Below, one piece after another: positions 8,729-24,800 of a stretch of 64,000 nt of DNA (the first letter of the stretch is position 1; every line of letters begins with the position of its first letter). Position numbers and translations under genes: made by a program. A model generated the notes under the pieces. The model did no database searches. It saw nothing but the letters and a program-made list of their open reading frames with translations, and was not told the origin of the DNA. This DNA comes from Nanchangia anserum (lineage in GTDB: Bacteria > Actinomycetota > Actinomycetes > Actinomycetales > Actinomycetaceae), in assembly GCF_015240065.1 (NCBI RefSeq), contig NZ_CP060506.1, positions 1,426,001 through 1,490,000 of the forward strand, given 5' to 3'.

Positions 8729-10018
8729 ATGACCCCCACCCCATCCGCACGCACGGTGCAGCGACGCGCGCTCATCGGCTCCGTGACCGGCTCGACGATC
8801 GAGTGGTACGACTTCCTGCTCTACGGCACGGTCGTTCCCCTCGTCTTTGCCCCGCAGTTCTTTCCCGAGTCCGATCCTTTTGTGGCGATGATGCTCGCCT
8901 ATTTCGGACACGCCCTGACCTTCCTCATTCGCCCCTTCGGCGGGATCATCTTCGCCTCGATCGGCGATCGGATCGGGCGCAAGAAGACCCTCGTCGTCAC
9001 GCTGTCGATGATGGGCGCCGGCACGATGGCCATCGGGCTGTTGCCCACCTACGCCCAGATCGGCGTCGCGGCACCGCTGCTGCTGTTCGCCTGTCGCATC
9101 GTCCAGGGACTGGCGATCGGCGGCGAATGGGGCGGCGCGCTGCTGCTGGCCTACGAGTACGCGCCCAACAATAAGCGCGGCCTGTTTGGCGCGATTCCCC
9201 AGACCGGGGTGACGTGGGGACTCATCCTCGGCAACATCGCTTTGCTCATCGCCATGATCCCCGGGGAGGCCGCCTTCACGTCGTGGATCTGGCGGCTGCC
9301 GTTCCTCGCGTCGTTCATCCTCATCTTCTTGGGCCTGTGGATCCGCAAGGAGTTGGACGAGACGCCCGACTTCCAGCGGGTCAAGGACGCGGGCGCGATC
9401 GAGCGCAATCCCCTGCTGGCGACGCTGCGCGAATACTGGCGCGAGGTCCTCATCGCCATCGCCGTCAAGGCCGTCGAGACCGCGCCGTTCTACATCTTCG
9501 CGACGTTCATGGTCACCTACGCCACCGAGTCGCAGGGCTACGACAAGTCGACGGTGTTGCTCGCCATCATGGTCGGCGCCGTCGTCGCCTCGGTCGCCAT
9601 CCCCGCGTGCGGGGCGCTGTCGGACCGCTTCGGTCGGGCCCGCGTCTACGTCGGCGGCGTCATCGCGCTCGCCCTCGTCAGCCTGCCCTATTTCTTGCTG
9701 GCCGATCTGCGCAACGCGTTGGCCCTCATCGTCGCATCCCTCGTGGCCATCGGCATCGCCTGGTCCTTCGTCACCGCAACGCTGGGGACGATGATGGGCG
9801 AGTTCTTCGACGCCAAGATTCGCTACACGGGCATCACGCTCGGCTATCAGATCGGGGCGGCCATCTTCTCGGGAACCGCGCCGATGCTGGCCATGTGGAT
9901 GGTCCACGAGGCCGGCGGCCACTGGTGGCCCATCCCCATCTACATCGCCGCGCTGGCGGTGCTGTCGCTGGTGGGGGTCGGCGCCGCGCGCTCGCGCGCC
10001 CGGGCGGCCACGCGCTAA
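8729..10018 (+). CDS. MFS transporter, MHS family
   Basis: A 429-residue, twelve-helix permease with the MHS hallmarks GSTIEWYDFLLYGTVVPLV, a FASIGDRIGRKKTL loop and CRIVQGLAIGGEWGGALLL. It is a paralogue of the permease at 3708-5135; the signature segments and spacing match. The start is ATG 8729 after TTTGGAGG. An aldo/keto reductase follows on the same strand after a possible terminator, so the two may serve one substrate. Substrates of this family are carboxylates, betaines or shikimate-like acids; the sequence does not choose between them. Confidence 0.85.
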   Translation: MTPTPSARTVQRRALIGSVTGSTIEWYDFLLYGTVVPLVFAPQFFPESDPFVAMMLAYFGHALTFLIRPFGGIIFASIGDRIGRKKTLVVTLSMMGAGTMAIGLLPTYAQIGVAAPLLLFACRIVQGLAIGGEWGGALLLAYEYAPNNKRGLFGAIPQTGVTWGLILGNIALLIAMIPGEAAFTSWIWRLPFLASFILIFLGLWIRKELDETPDFQRVKDAGAIERNPLLATLREYWREVLIAIAVKAVETAPFYIFATFMVTYATESQGYDKSTVLLAIMVGAVVASVAIPACGALSDRFGRARVYVGGVIALALVSLPYFLLADLRNALALIVASLVAIGIAWSFVTATLGTMMGEFFDAKIRYTGITLGYQIGAAIFSGTAPMLAMWMVHEAGGHWWPIPIYIAALAVLSLVGVGAARSRARAATR

Positions 10019-10025
10019 TTCGAGG

Positions 10026-10062
10026 CCGCGGTGCGCTCGTTCCCCTCGCGAATGCACCGCGG
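10026..10062 (+). terminator. Possible hairpin terminator after the MHS permease
   Basis: CCGCGGTGC (10026-10034) pairs with GCACCGCGG (10054-10062) around a 19-base loop that can pair further (CTCG/CGAG). No U-tract follows, as is common in high-GC actinobacteria. Confidence 0.45.
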
Positions 10063-10116
10063 TCGTCCTCGCCCTAGGGTGGAAGAAACGCTATCGACCC
10101 GAGACGAGGAGCCACC

Positions 10117-10944
10117 ATGGCAACGCCGCCGACCCTGCCGCTCAACGACAACGGCACCATCCCCGCGTGGGGCATGGGAACGTACTCCCACCAGGGGCCC
10201 GCCGGGGTGCGGCTGTTCGCGCAGGCCGCCGACGACGGACACCGGCTGTTCGACACGGCCGCGCAATACGGCAACGAGGCGACCGTTGGTGAGGGGTTGC
10301 GCGCCTCGTCGATCGATCGCGCCGAGCTGTTCGTCACGACGAAGATCGCCGGCGGCGATCAGGGCGAGGCGACGCGCGCCGGCTTGGAGGGGTCGCTGCG
10401 CCGCCTCGGCATGGACTACGTCGACCTCACCCTCATTCACTGGCCTAATCCCTCGCGCGGGCTGTACCGGCGCACGTGGGAGGAGCTCGTGCGCGCCCGT
10501 GAGGACGGGTTGACCCACCACATCGGGGTGTCGAACTTCCTGCCCGAGCACATCGAGGAGATTCACCGCGACACGGGCGTCTATCCCGTCCTCAACCAGA
10601 TTCAGCTCCATCCCATGATCGCGCGCCGCGATGTCCGCGAGTATCTCGACGCTCACGACATCCGCACCGAGGCGTGGCGTCCCATCGGCTACAAGGAGCA
10701 CCTGCTCGACCAGATCCTCGTCGTCACGATCGCCGAGGAGATCGGGCGCTCCCCCGCTCAGGTCGTCTTGCGGTGGGCGGTCCAACACGGGATCATCCCC
10801 ATCGCCGTGTCCTCGCGCGCCGAGCGCAACCGCGAGAACCTCGACCTCGATTTCACGCTGAGCGAGACCCACATGCGTCACCTCGACCTGCTCGACGCCG
10901 GCGAGCGATTCGTGTGGGATCCGAACACCCACGAGGAGTGGTGA
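10117..10944 (+). CDS. Aldo/keto reductase (2,5-diketo-D-gluconate reductase-like)
   Basis: A 275-residue cytoplasmic NADPH-dependent (beta/alpha)8 oxidoreductase. The catalytic tetrad is visible: Asp46 and Tyr51 (FDTAAQYGNE), Lys76 (VTTKIAGG) and His108 (LTLIHWPNP). The AKR motifs GVSNF and NQIQLHP and the cofactor-binding SSRAERNREN near the end are present. The length is typical. It starts at ATG 10117 after GAGGAG. It is similar in kind to the reductase at 35301-36154, which also follows an MFS gene. The physiological substrate cannot be read from sequence. Confidence 0.88.
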   Translation: MATPPTLPLNDNGTIPAWGMGTYSHQGPAGVRLFAQAADDGHRLFDTAAQYGNEATVGEGLRASSIDRAELFVTTKIAGGDQGEATRAGLEGSLRRLGMDYVDLTLIHWPNPSRGLYRRTWEELVRAREDGLTHHIGVSNFLPEHIEEIHRDTGVYPVLNQIQLHPMIARRDVREYLDAHDIRTEAWRPIGYKEHLLDQILVVTIAEEIGRSPAQVVLRWAVQHGIIPIAVSSRAERNRENLDLDFTLSETHMRHLDLLDAGERFVWDPNTHEEW

Positions 10945-10995
10945 CGCCGCGGCGGGATCGCCAGGTCACATCCTTATTACAATCCGGCGCGTTCG

Positions 10996-11024
10996 TTGAA
11001 GCTCTCCCAGCTCGGGACTACTTT
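10996..11024 (+). promoter_or_regulatory. Sigma-70-type promoter for the acyltransferase gene
   Basis: TTGAAG (10996-11001), 17 bp, TACTTT (11019-11024), 48 bp before the ATG at 11072. A GGGAGGA ribosome site lies between promoter and start. Confidence 0.5.
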
Positions 11025-11071
11025 GTGAGGGACTTCGGGTCGAATCACAGTCGTGGGAGGAACGCACGGTA

Positions 11072-13090
11072 ATGGGCCACATGAGGAAGATGTCCGACGC
11101 ACTGGGGTTGACCTACACGTCATCGTCAGCTGCCGGCTTCACACGCTCCTCCTCGCAGCTGCCTCGACCGCCGCGCCCGCCCCACCCGCGCACGTCGGCT
11201 CCGGCGCCGGAGCCAGAACCGGCGCCCACATCGATTAGGCAGGTCGCACCGGCCGGGCGGTTCCACGTGCGCGGCCTCGACGGGCTGCGCGCCCTCGCCT
11301 GCATCGCCGTCCTCCTCTACCACGTCCTGCCAACCTCGCTGCCCGGCGGGTTCTTGGGTGTCGACGTCTTCTTCGTCCTCTCGGGCTTCCTCATCACCGG
11401 GTTGCTCATCGAGGAGCGCGCGCGGTCGGGGCGCATCAACTTGGCCCAGTTCTGGCTTCGACGCGTTCGCCGCCTCGTCCCCGCGGTCTCGACGATGCTC
11501 GTCGTCACCGTACCGATCGCCTGGGCGATCTCGCGCGACCTCCTCGTCGGCATCGGCCGCCAGATCGCCGGTGCCCTCGCGTTCGTCTACAACTGGGTGA
11601 CGATCGCGGACGGGGCGTCCTACTTCGATCAGCAGCTGCCGCGGCTGTACATGAACGTGTGGTCGCTCGGGGTTGAGGAGCAGTTCTACCTCGTGTGGCC
11701 CCTCATCGTCGTCCTCGCGGCCCACGTCATTCGCCGCGCATGGCGGCGTCGCCTCGCCTGGGGTGCGTGGGCGCTCGCTGCCTGTTCGGCTATCGCGATG
11801 GCGGTCGTCGTGGCCAACCTGCCCGCCGACCAGGGGCACCTCGACGTCACCCGCGCCTACATGGGCACCGACACCCACTGTTTCGGACTCATGCTCGGCG
11901 CTGGCCTCGCACTCGCCCTCAGCCGACCGATGGCGCCCGCCCTTCGCCGCCTCGCCGAGCGCACCCGTCGCCTGCGCGTCGCGCTGGCGTGGGTGGGTTT
12001 GGCCGTCATCATCGCGGGATTCTTCATCGTGCCCGATGACCAGGCGTGGACGTACCCCTGGGGAACCCTCGTCGTCTCCCTCGCCGTCATGGGCTACCTC
12101 CAGGGTTGCTGCGACGAGGTCAGCGGTGCCAGCCCCGCCTCGTCGTGGCTGACCCGCGCGATCGACGTGGCGCCGCTGCGCTGGATCGGGCAGCGCTCCT
12201 ACGGCATCTATCTGTGGCACTGGCCGGTCATTGTCATGATGGAGACGGCGTTCCCGCAAGCCCCCATGAGTGTGTGCGCCGTCGTCGCCCTCACGCTCTC
12301 GGTGCTGGCTGCCGCCGTGTCCTTTGCGCTCATCGAAGAACCCATTCGCCGCCGCGTCCTCGTCGGTCGCATCCGGGCCGCCATCGCACAGGGGCTTTCC
12401 GTGCGCACGCATTGGCGCCTCGTCGCTCCCGCCACCGTCGTCATCATCGGAACGATGTTCACGTGTGCGGCCGTCGCCGACGCCCCGAAGCAGACGGCTC
12501 TGGAACAACAGCTCGAGGCCGTCGCCACCGCGCCGACGCAGCCGTCCCCCGCTCCCGCGCCCGCCCAACCCCAGGCACCGACGAACGCCAAGCCGGTGAC
12601 CGGCGACCAGGTCCTCGTCATCGGCGATTCGGTGACGCTGGGGGCCAAGCCCGCGCTCGAGCAGCACCTGCCCGGCGTCATCGTCGACGGAAAGGTGTCG
12701 CGCTCGATCTTCAAGGCGATCCCGCTCATGCAGAGCTACGCGGCCTCGCACGGCCAGCGCCCCTACGTCGTCATCTCGTTGGCCACCAACACCCAGATGA
12801 CGAACAAGCAGGTCGACGACATCATGGCTGCGGCCGGCGACGACACGAAGATCGTCTTCGTCGACGCCTTCGGGCCCGCGCGCGACACGTGGATTCCCAT
12901 CAGCAACGACGTCATCGCGAATGCGCAAACGCGCTACCCCGATCGCGTTCGGGTGGCGCACTGGCACGATGCCATCGCGGCCCACACCGACTGGCTGGGA
13001 CCCGACGGCACCCATCCGAGCACGCCCGACGCCGAGAACCTCTACGCGCAGGTGATCGTTGACGCCCTCAACGACTTCGCGAAATCGTAG
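11072..13090 (+). CDS. Acyltransferase 3 (OafA/YrhL-like) with C-terminal SGNH hydrolase domain
   Basis: A 672-residue integral membrane O-acyltransferase. A basic, proline-rich N-terminus (~1-60) precedes the acyltransferase-3 domain (~65-440, about ten helices). That domain begins RGLDGLRALACIAVLLYH, with the catalytic-type His in the first helix and GVDVFFVLSGFLITGLL following. After a Pro/Ala linker (~475-510) comes an extracytoplasmic SGNH domain with the block I nucleophile in VIGDSVTLG and the catalytic DGTHPS near the C-terminus. Such fusions acetylate cell-wall glycans, peptidoglycan or exopolysaccharide. No polysaccharide gene lies beside it, so the acceptor is unknown. The GGGAGGA site supports ATG 11072, though ATG 11084 or 11090 is possible. 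Confidence 0.9.
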   Translation: MGHMRKMSDALGLTYTSSSAAGFTRSSSQLPRPPRPPHPRTSAPAPEPEPAPTSIRQVAPAGRFHVRGLDGLRALACIAVLLYHVLPTSLPGGFLGVDVFFVLSGFLITGLLIEERARSGRINLAQFWLRRVRRLVPAVSTMLVVTVPIAWAISRDLLVGIGRQIAGALAFVYNWVTIADGASYFDQQLPRLYMNVWSLGVEEQFYLVWPLIVVLAAHVIRRAWRRRLAWGAWALAACSAIAMAVVVANLPADQGHLDVTRAYMGTDTHCFGLMLGAGLALALSRPMAPALRRLAERTRRLRVALAWVGLAVIIAGFFIVPDDQAWTYPWGTLVVSLAVMGYLQGCCDEVSGASPASSWLTRAIDVAPLRWIGQRSYGIYLWHWPVIVMMETAFPQAPMSVCAVVALTLSVLAAAVSFALIEEPIRRRVLVGRIRAAIAQGLSVRTHWRLVAPATVVIIGTMFTCAAVADAPKQTALEQQLEAVATAPTQPSPAPAPAQPQAPTNAKPVTGDQVLVIGDSVTLGAKPALEQHLPGVIVDGKVSRSIFKAIPLMQSYAASHGQRPYVVISLATNTQMTNKQVDDIMAAAGDDTKIVFVDAFGPARDTWIPISNDVIANAQTRYPDRVRVAHWHDAIAAHTDWLGPDGTHPSTPDAENLYAQVIVDALNDFAKS

Positions 13091-13099
13091 CCGATCGCG

Positions 13100-13288
13100 C
13101 TACTTCGGATCGGCCGCGGACTGCCAGGACTTCACCTGGTGCTCAAGCGCGTCGATCGTCGAGTTCAGCTCCTCGACCTTCGCGGCGTGGGCGCGCTTGA
13201 TACGGACGATCGCCACCAGCAGAGCGACGATGATCGCGAGGACGACGATAACCGAGAGCACGTGAATAGCCACTGTCGCTGTATCCAT
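13100..13288 (-). CDS. Small single-pass membrane protein
   Basis: A 62-residue protein with one hydrophobic helix (~5-28, rich in Val, Ile and Leu), then a basic stretch and an amphipathic coiled-coil-like tail (EELNSTIDALEHQVKSWQ). No family is recognised. It lies just downstream of rpoC on the same strand, beyond the rpoC terminator, and ends 10 bp from the convergent acyltransferase gene. Its own promoter is not obvious. Confidence 0.55.
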   Translation of the reverse strand: MDTATVAIHVLSVIVVLAIIVALLVAIVRIKRAHAAKVEELNSTIDALEHQVKSWQSAADPK

Positions 13289-13334
13289 GGCTCCACTCTA
13301 GCGGCGTCGCCGCGCTCAACCTGACCGAGATACG

Positions 13335-13368
13335 GCTGTGCCCCGGCCGTAAGCGGCCGGGGCACAGC
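13335..13368 (-). terminator. Strong hairpin terminator after rpoC
   Basis: Perfect 15-bp stem GCTGTGCCCCGGCCG / CGGCCGGGGCACAGC with a TAAG-type four-base loop, 13 bp beyond the rpoC stop codon. There is no U-tract on either side. Confidence 0.75.
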
Positions 13369-13380
13369 TGAACCGAATGC

Positions 13381-17286
<3,906 letters not shown>

Positions 17287-17395
17287 GTTTCCTTCTTCCT
17301 CAATCCTGTACTACCGGATGCCAGCGTGCTGGTTTCCGGCTCCCGGCCGCCCGCTGACGCGGCCGGGGCGCCGTCCCTTACCGGGCCGGCCTCGG

Positions 17396-20891
<3,496 letters not shown>

Positions 20892-21034
20892 AAGGTATCC
20901 TTCCGGATGAGTCTTTTTGCGCACACGCGCCCGCGACCCCTAACTGGCGTTGCCCCGACCATCGTCCGGCGCACCTTCTGTTATGAGACGACCGGTGTAA
21001 CAACCCACCTCGGATACTACAGGCGCAACCATCC

Positions 21035-21063
21035 ACATTAGTGCGCGTGCACATACCAGCCAA
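21035..21063 (-). promoter_or_regulatory. Promoter of the rpoBC operon
   Basis: On the minus strand, TTGGCT (+ strand 21058-21063), a 17-bp spacer and TAATGT (+ strand 21035-21040). This predicts a start point near 21028 and a ~137-nt 5' leader. The rest of 20925-21197 shows no further confident element; it also carries the fixC upstream region. Confidence 0.55.
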
Positions 21064-21197
21064 GATGCCGCTGAACAATGTGCGCGAATTCACGAGGGCG
21101 CCGCTCCCCCGCCCACCGACCTCTCCGTGGCGCGGGTGGGCGCGGGGGTCGATAGGATGAGGCGCGAATAGCTTCAGGCGGCAGTGAGGGAGCCAAC

Positions 21198-22487
21198 GTG
21201 ACCGAACTCGATTTCGACGTCATCGTCATTGGCGGCGGTATCGCCGGAACCGTGTGCGCACTGCGCCTGGCCCAATTCGGCCACGAGGTCGCCCTCGTCG
21301 AGCGTGGCGAGGCCCCCGGAACGAAAAACCTGTCCGGGGGCGTGTTCTATTGCGACATCATGAACGAGGTCATCCCCGATTTCGCCAACGTCGCGCCCAT
21401 CGAGCGCGTCATCTTGCGCAACCACCTGAGCTTCCTCACCGAGACGGGGCATATCAGCCTCGACGTCGCCGACTCCCGCCTGGTTGAGGCCGGCAACGCC
21501 GTGTCCGTGTTGCGTGTCCGGTTGGATGCATGGCTGGCCGAGCAGGCCGAGGCCGCGGGCGTCGCCGTCGTCCCCGGCATGCACGTCGATCGCCTCCTGA
21601 CCACGGGCGGGGTCGTCACGGGCGTCGCCGTCGGCGAGGACGAGCTGCGCTGCAAGGTCGTCGTCGCCGCCGACGGCATCACGTCGTTCGCGGCCCGCTC
21701 GATCGGGCTGCGGCCCCAGCCCGCGAACAACCACGTCGCCCTCGGGGTCAAGAGCGTGATCGAACTGGGCGAGGACGTCGTGCGTTCGCGCTTTGGCTTG
21801 GGCGAGCGCGAAGGCGCGGCGTGGGCGATGGTCGGCGAGGCCACCCGCGGGCTGCCCGGCGGCGGCTTCCTCTACACCAACCGTTCTTCGGTCTCGATCG
21901 GCGTCGTCATGCGCCTCGACGCGCTGCTCAGCTCGAGGCAGGCCAGCTCGGATGTCCACGACGCGTTCCTCACCCACCCCAGCGTCGCCCCGCTCATCGA
22001 CGGGGGCGAACTCGTCCAGTACGGCTGCCACCTCACTGCCGAGGCCGGGGCACTTGAGGGACCGATCCACACCGACGGATTCGTCGTCATCGGTGACGCC
22101 GCGGGCCTGACGCTGAACACGGGATTCGCCATCCGCGGCATGGACCTCGCCGCCGGCTCCGCCCTCGTCGCCGCCGATGCCATCTCCCAGGCGCTGCGCG
22201 CGAACGACTACGCCTCCGGCGGCCTTGAGCGCTACCCGACGATGTTGGCCGCCAGCACCGTCGGCGCGGACGTCGCCACCTACAAGAATGCGCCCGATGC
22301 GCTCGCCGAGGACGCCCTCTATCGCGAGATCGGACCGCTGCTCGGCACGATCTTCCACGACATCTACCGCCACGACGACACCCCGCACCGCCACGCGTGG
22401 CAGATCGCCAAGGACGCCGTCGTCGCCTCGCCGGTGAAACTTCGCGACCTCGCGCGAGTTGCGTGGAAAGGAGGACGCTCGCTGTGA
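21198..22487 (+). CDS. fixC: FAD-dependent oxidoreductase FixC (ETF:quinone oxidoreductase type)
   Basis: A 429-residue flavoprotein. It has an N-terminal FAD-binding Rossmann motif VIVIGGGIAGTVCALRLAQFG, the acidic ribose-binding end VALVERGEAPG, and a second FAD contact in FVVIGDAAGLTLN. FixC takes electrons from an electron-transfer flavoprotein (FixAB) and passes them to quinone or, in bifurcating complexes, to ferredoxin. It overlaps fixX by four bases (GTGA), so the two are translationally coupled. The start is GTG 21198 after GAGGGAG. No fixAB/etfBA genes are in the window; partners must lie elsewhere. In non-diazotrophs such systems serve carnitine, fatty-acid or other anaerobic electron transfer. 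Confidence 0.88.
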   Translation: MTELDFDVIVIGGGIAGTVCALRLAQFGHEVALVERGEAPGTKNLSGGVFYCDIMNEVIPDFANVAPIERVILRNHLSFLTETGHISLDVADSRLVEAGNAVSVLRVRLDAWLAEQAEAAGVAVVPGMHVDRLLTTGGVVTGVAVGEDELRCKVVVAADGITSFAARSIGLRPQPANNHVALGVKSVIELGEDVVRSRFGLGEREGAAWAMVGEATRGLPGGGFLYTNRSSVSIGVVMRLDALLSSRQASSDVHDAFLTHPSVAPLIDGGELVQYGCHLTAEAGALEGPIHTDGFVVIGDAAGLTLNTGFAIRGMDLAAGSALVAADAISQALRANDYASGGLERYPTMLAASTVGADVATYKNAPDALAEDALYREIGPLLGTIFHDIYRHDDTPHRHAWQIAKDAVVASPVKLRDLARVAWKGGRSL

Positions 22488-22777
22488 AGCCCACCGAACG
22501 ATCGATCCACGAACGCCTCTCGGTAAACCGCTATCAGACCGACGAGACGACGAACCACATCGAGGTCAACCAGGACTACGCCCGCGCCACAGGACTGGGC
22601 AAGGTGCTCGTCGCCATCTGTCCGGCGCACGTGTACACCGAGAATCCCGACGGGTCGATCTCGGTCGAATACGCCGCCTGCCTCGAATGCGGCACGTGCA
22701 CGCACGTCGGCGGCCCCGAGCTGCTGACGTGGCACCCGCCGGCAGGCGGGGCCGGCGTGTCGTATCGGCACGGTTAG
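22484..22777 (+). CDS. fixX: Ferredoxin-like protein FixX
   Basis: A 97-residue single-cluster ferredoxin partner of FixC. The cluster ligands are in CLECGTCTHV, with a preceding lone Cys-Pro (ICPAHVY), as in the FixX family. The true start is GTG 22484, overlapping the fixC stop and preceded by AAAGGAGG (22467-22474); the longer open frame from 22397 is the wrong start. It would transfer electrons between FixC and a quinone or reductase. Confidence 0.88.
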   Translation: MKPTERSIHERLSVNRYQTDETTNHIEVNQDYARATGLGKVLVAICPAHVYTENPDGSISVEYAACLECGTCTHVGGPELLTWHPPAGGAGVSYRHG

Positions 22778-22786
22778 GGGTCAGAC

Positions 22787-23395
22787 GTGATCACGGACTG
22801 CACGACAATGACGTGGACGCGGCCGCCGCGCAGCTATAGCGTCGAGGCCGACCGCGTGAGCATCCGCACAGAGCCGGGCACCGACCTGTGGCAGCGCACG
22901 TACTACCACTTCCGCAACGACAACGCCCCGGTTCTCCAGTACACCACCGACGCCGACTTCTTCACCTTCACGGTGCGAACGCACTTCGATTCGTCTCACC
23001 GCTTCGACCAGTGCGGGATCGCCGTCTATCTCGACAGCGAGAACTGGCTGAAGGCCTCGATCGAGTACGACACCCCCGAAATCCAGCACCTCGGCGCGGT
23101 CGTGACGAACGCCGGCTACTCCGACTGGTCGACAACCGAGATCCCGGCGTCCGTGCGCTCCATGTGGTACCGGCTGAGCCGGCGCGAGGACGACTTCCGC
23201 ATCGAGTGCTCGCGTGATGGGGAGCGGTTCGAGCAGATCCGCATCTGCCACCTCGCCGCGGCCACCGGCCCGATCCGTTTCGGCGTCTACGCGTGCAGCC
23301 CCGAGGACTCCTCGTTCACGGCGACCTTCACCGACTTCCACGTCGGCGAGTGCCTGTGGCAGCCCCACGACGGGCAGGCACCCGACCCCGCGTAA
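22787..23395 (+). CDS. DUF1349 domain protein (concanavalin A-like fold)
   Basis: A 202-residue protein covering the DUF1349 family, predicted as a concanavalin-like beta sandwich. Family-like blocks are TDLWQRTYYHFRNDNAP, FDQCGIAVYLDSENWLKAS and GPIRFGVYACSPEDSSFTATF. No signal peptide. It begins 9 bp after fixX (GTG 22787) and probably belongs to the same transcript. Proteins of this family were named after an effect on enolase regulation in yeast; the molecular function is unknown. Confidence 0.8.
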   Translation: MITDCTTMTWTRPPRSYSVEADRVSIRTEPGTDLWQRTYYHFRNDNAPVLQYTTDADFFTFTVRTHFDSSHRFDQCGIAVYLDSENWLKASIEYDTPEIQHLGAVVTNAGYSDWSTTEIPASVRSMWYRLSRREDDFRIECSRDGERFEQIRICHLAAATGPIRFGVYACSPEDSSFTATFTDFHVGECLWQPHDGQAPDPA

Positions 23396-23410
23396 GCCAC
23401 GAGGTAACCG

Positions 23411-23755
23411 ATGACAATCGACGACGAGGCGTTTTGGGAGCTGGTCGAGGACGAATACGCCGCCCTGCCCAAGCATCTCGTCGCGGGCCTCGATAACGTC
23501 GCCATCTTCGTCGAGGACCGCAACCTCGACGAACCCGACCTGCTCGGCATCTACGAGGGCCTCGACGTCACCGAGCGCGAGGGCTACGGCTACGGCGAGC
23601 TCCCCGACCGAATCGTCCTCTACCGCGAGGCCCTCGCTGACATCAGCGCCGACGAGGAGGAGCTACGTCGCGAGGTTCACATCACCCTCGTGCACGAAAT
23701 CGCCCACTACTGGGGACTAGACGACGACCAGCTCCACGCGCTCGGCTGGGCCTAG
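23411..23755 (+). CDS. Minimal zincin-type metallopeptidase family protein
   Basis: A 114-residue protein of the small actinobacterial zincin family (PF06262/DUF1025 type). The HExxH motif with its downstream ligand is visible in VHEIAHYWGLDDDQLHALGW. The short acidic N-terminus and GYGYGELPDRIVLYR are typical. It is cytoplasmic with no known physiological substrate. It follows the DUF1349 gene by 15 bp, so fixC-fixX-DUF1349-zincin look like one operon. Confidence 0.82.
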   Translation: MTIDDEAFWELVEDEYAALPKHLVAGLDNVAIFVEDRNLDEPDLLGIYEGLDVTEREGYGYGELPDRIVLYREALADISADEEELRREVHITLVHEIAHYWGLDDDQLHALGWA

Positions 23756-23763
23756 GCGCGCCC

Positions 23764-23997
23764 TCACCGCAGGGGTGGGAACGGCGCGAGGCTGAACACC
23801 GATTCGACGGGGACCTCGAAAAACGCCGCGATGCGCAGGGCCAGGTTGAGTGAGGGGGCATATTCGCCGCGCTCAAGATAGCCGATCGTCTGGTAGTGGA
23901 CACCGAGGGCCTCGGCGAGCTGGCGCCGCGACACCCCGCGATCGGCACGCAACACGGCGATGCGGTTGACGACCCCGTCGCTGTCTTTGCCAGCCAT
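23764..23997 (-). CDS. XRE-family helix-turn-helix regulator (last gene of ABC operon)
   Basis: A 77-residue regulator that is essentially one Cro/CI-type HTH domain (~12-65: LAEALGVHYQTIGYLERGEYAPS). The start is ATG 23997, overlapping the stop of the preceding membrane protein gene by ATGA. Such small XRE proteins commonly control the membrane-protein operon they end. A dyad inside the operon promoter (26544-26557) is the obvious candidate binding site. Confidence 0.82.
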   Translation of the reverse strand: MAGKDSDGVVNRIAVLRADRGVSRRQLAEALGVHYQTIGYLERGEYAPSLNLALRIAAFFEVPVESVFSLAPFPPLR

Positions 23998-24800
23998 CAC
24001 ATCCCCCTGTAGTAGCGCAGCCGCCGCTGCCTGACCGAGGTGCCGGCAAGGCTGACCCGTGACAGCCGCCACCGCCACGCGCCAACGAGCACGAGGGCTC
24101 CCCCGACCAGCCACGCCGCGACGGTGCCGACGAGCATGCCGGCGCCCGGGCCGGTGCTCGGCATCCCCAGGACGAACCGCAACAGGCGCTCACTCGCGCA
24201 CCACGGCGAGGCCGCGAGCGCCTGCTCCCAGCCGTCGAGGGGCGAGACCGCGACGGTCGTTCCCCGCAGTCCGACGAGCGAGAGCACGAGGACGGCGTAG
24301 GCACCCCACCCGGTGACGGGCCCTTGGAAGAGCGTCGCCAGCACGACACCGAGCAGCGAGGCTACCGCGAGGGCACCGAGCGGGGCAACGAGGGCCCCGG
24401 CGAGTGCCGGCGCGCCGTGGAAGCCAATGCCGGCGAGGAGGACGTAGACGGCCCAGATGACCCACGCCGCCGCGACCTCGCACCCGCGCGTGACCAGCGT
24501 CTGCCACAGCCACTCGGTGCGGCCTGCGGGAAGGAGGCGGCAGCGCAGCTCGTCACGGTTGGCAAACTCGTCGCCCACCTGTTGGAAGGCGAGGGAGGCG
24601 CAAATGAGGCCCAGGACGACCCAAACGAGGCCGGCGTCGCGGTAGAGCGCGGCCGCGTCGGCGTGTCCGCGAGCGATGAGCGCGAGGAGGATGGCCCACG
24701 CCAGCGCGCTGATGCCGAGTGCCAGCTTCACCGCCCACGGCGTCGCTCCCATCCGCACACCGATGGTGAGGCGGTCGCGAGTGCTCAGCTGCGCGCTCAT
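23997..24800 (-). CDS. Hypothetical multi-pass membrane protein of an ABC exporter operon
   Basis: A 267-residue protein with about six hydrophobic helices and short hydrophilic loops (RMGATPWAVKLALGISALAW at the start, WLVGGALVLVGAWRWRLS at the end). No family is certain. It overlaps the preceding permease gene and the following XRE gene by four bases each, so it is coupled to both. By position it is a second permease subunit of the same ABC exporter, or an immunity-type membrane partner. Confidence 0.65.
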   Translation of the reverse strand: MSAQLSTRDRLTIGVRMGATPWAVKLALGISALAWAILLALIARGHADAAALYRDAGLVWVVLGLICASLAFQQVGDEFANRDELRCRLLPAGRTEWLWQTLVTRGCEVAAAWVIWAVYVLLAGIGFHGAPALAGALVAPLGALAVASLLGVVLATLFQGPVTGWGAYAVLVLSLVGLRGTTVAVSPLDGWEQALAASPWCASERLLRFVLGMPSTGPGAGMLVGTVAAWLVGGALVLVGAWRWRLSRVSLAGTSVRQRRLRYYRGM

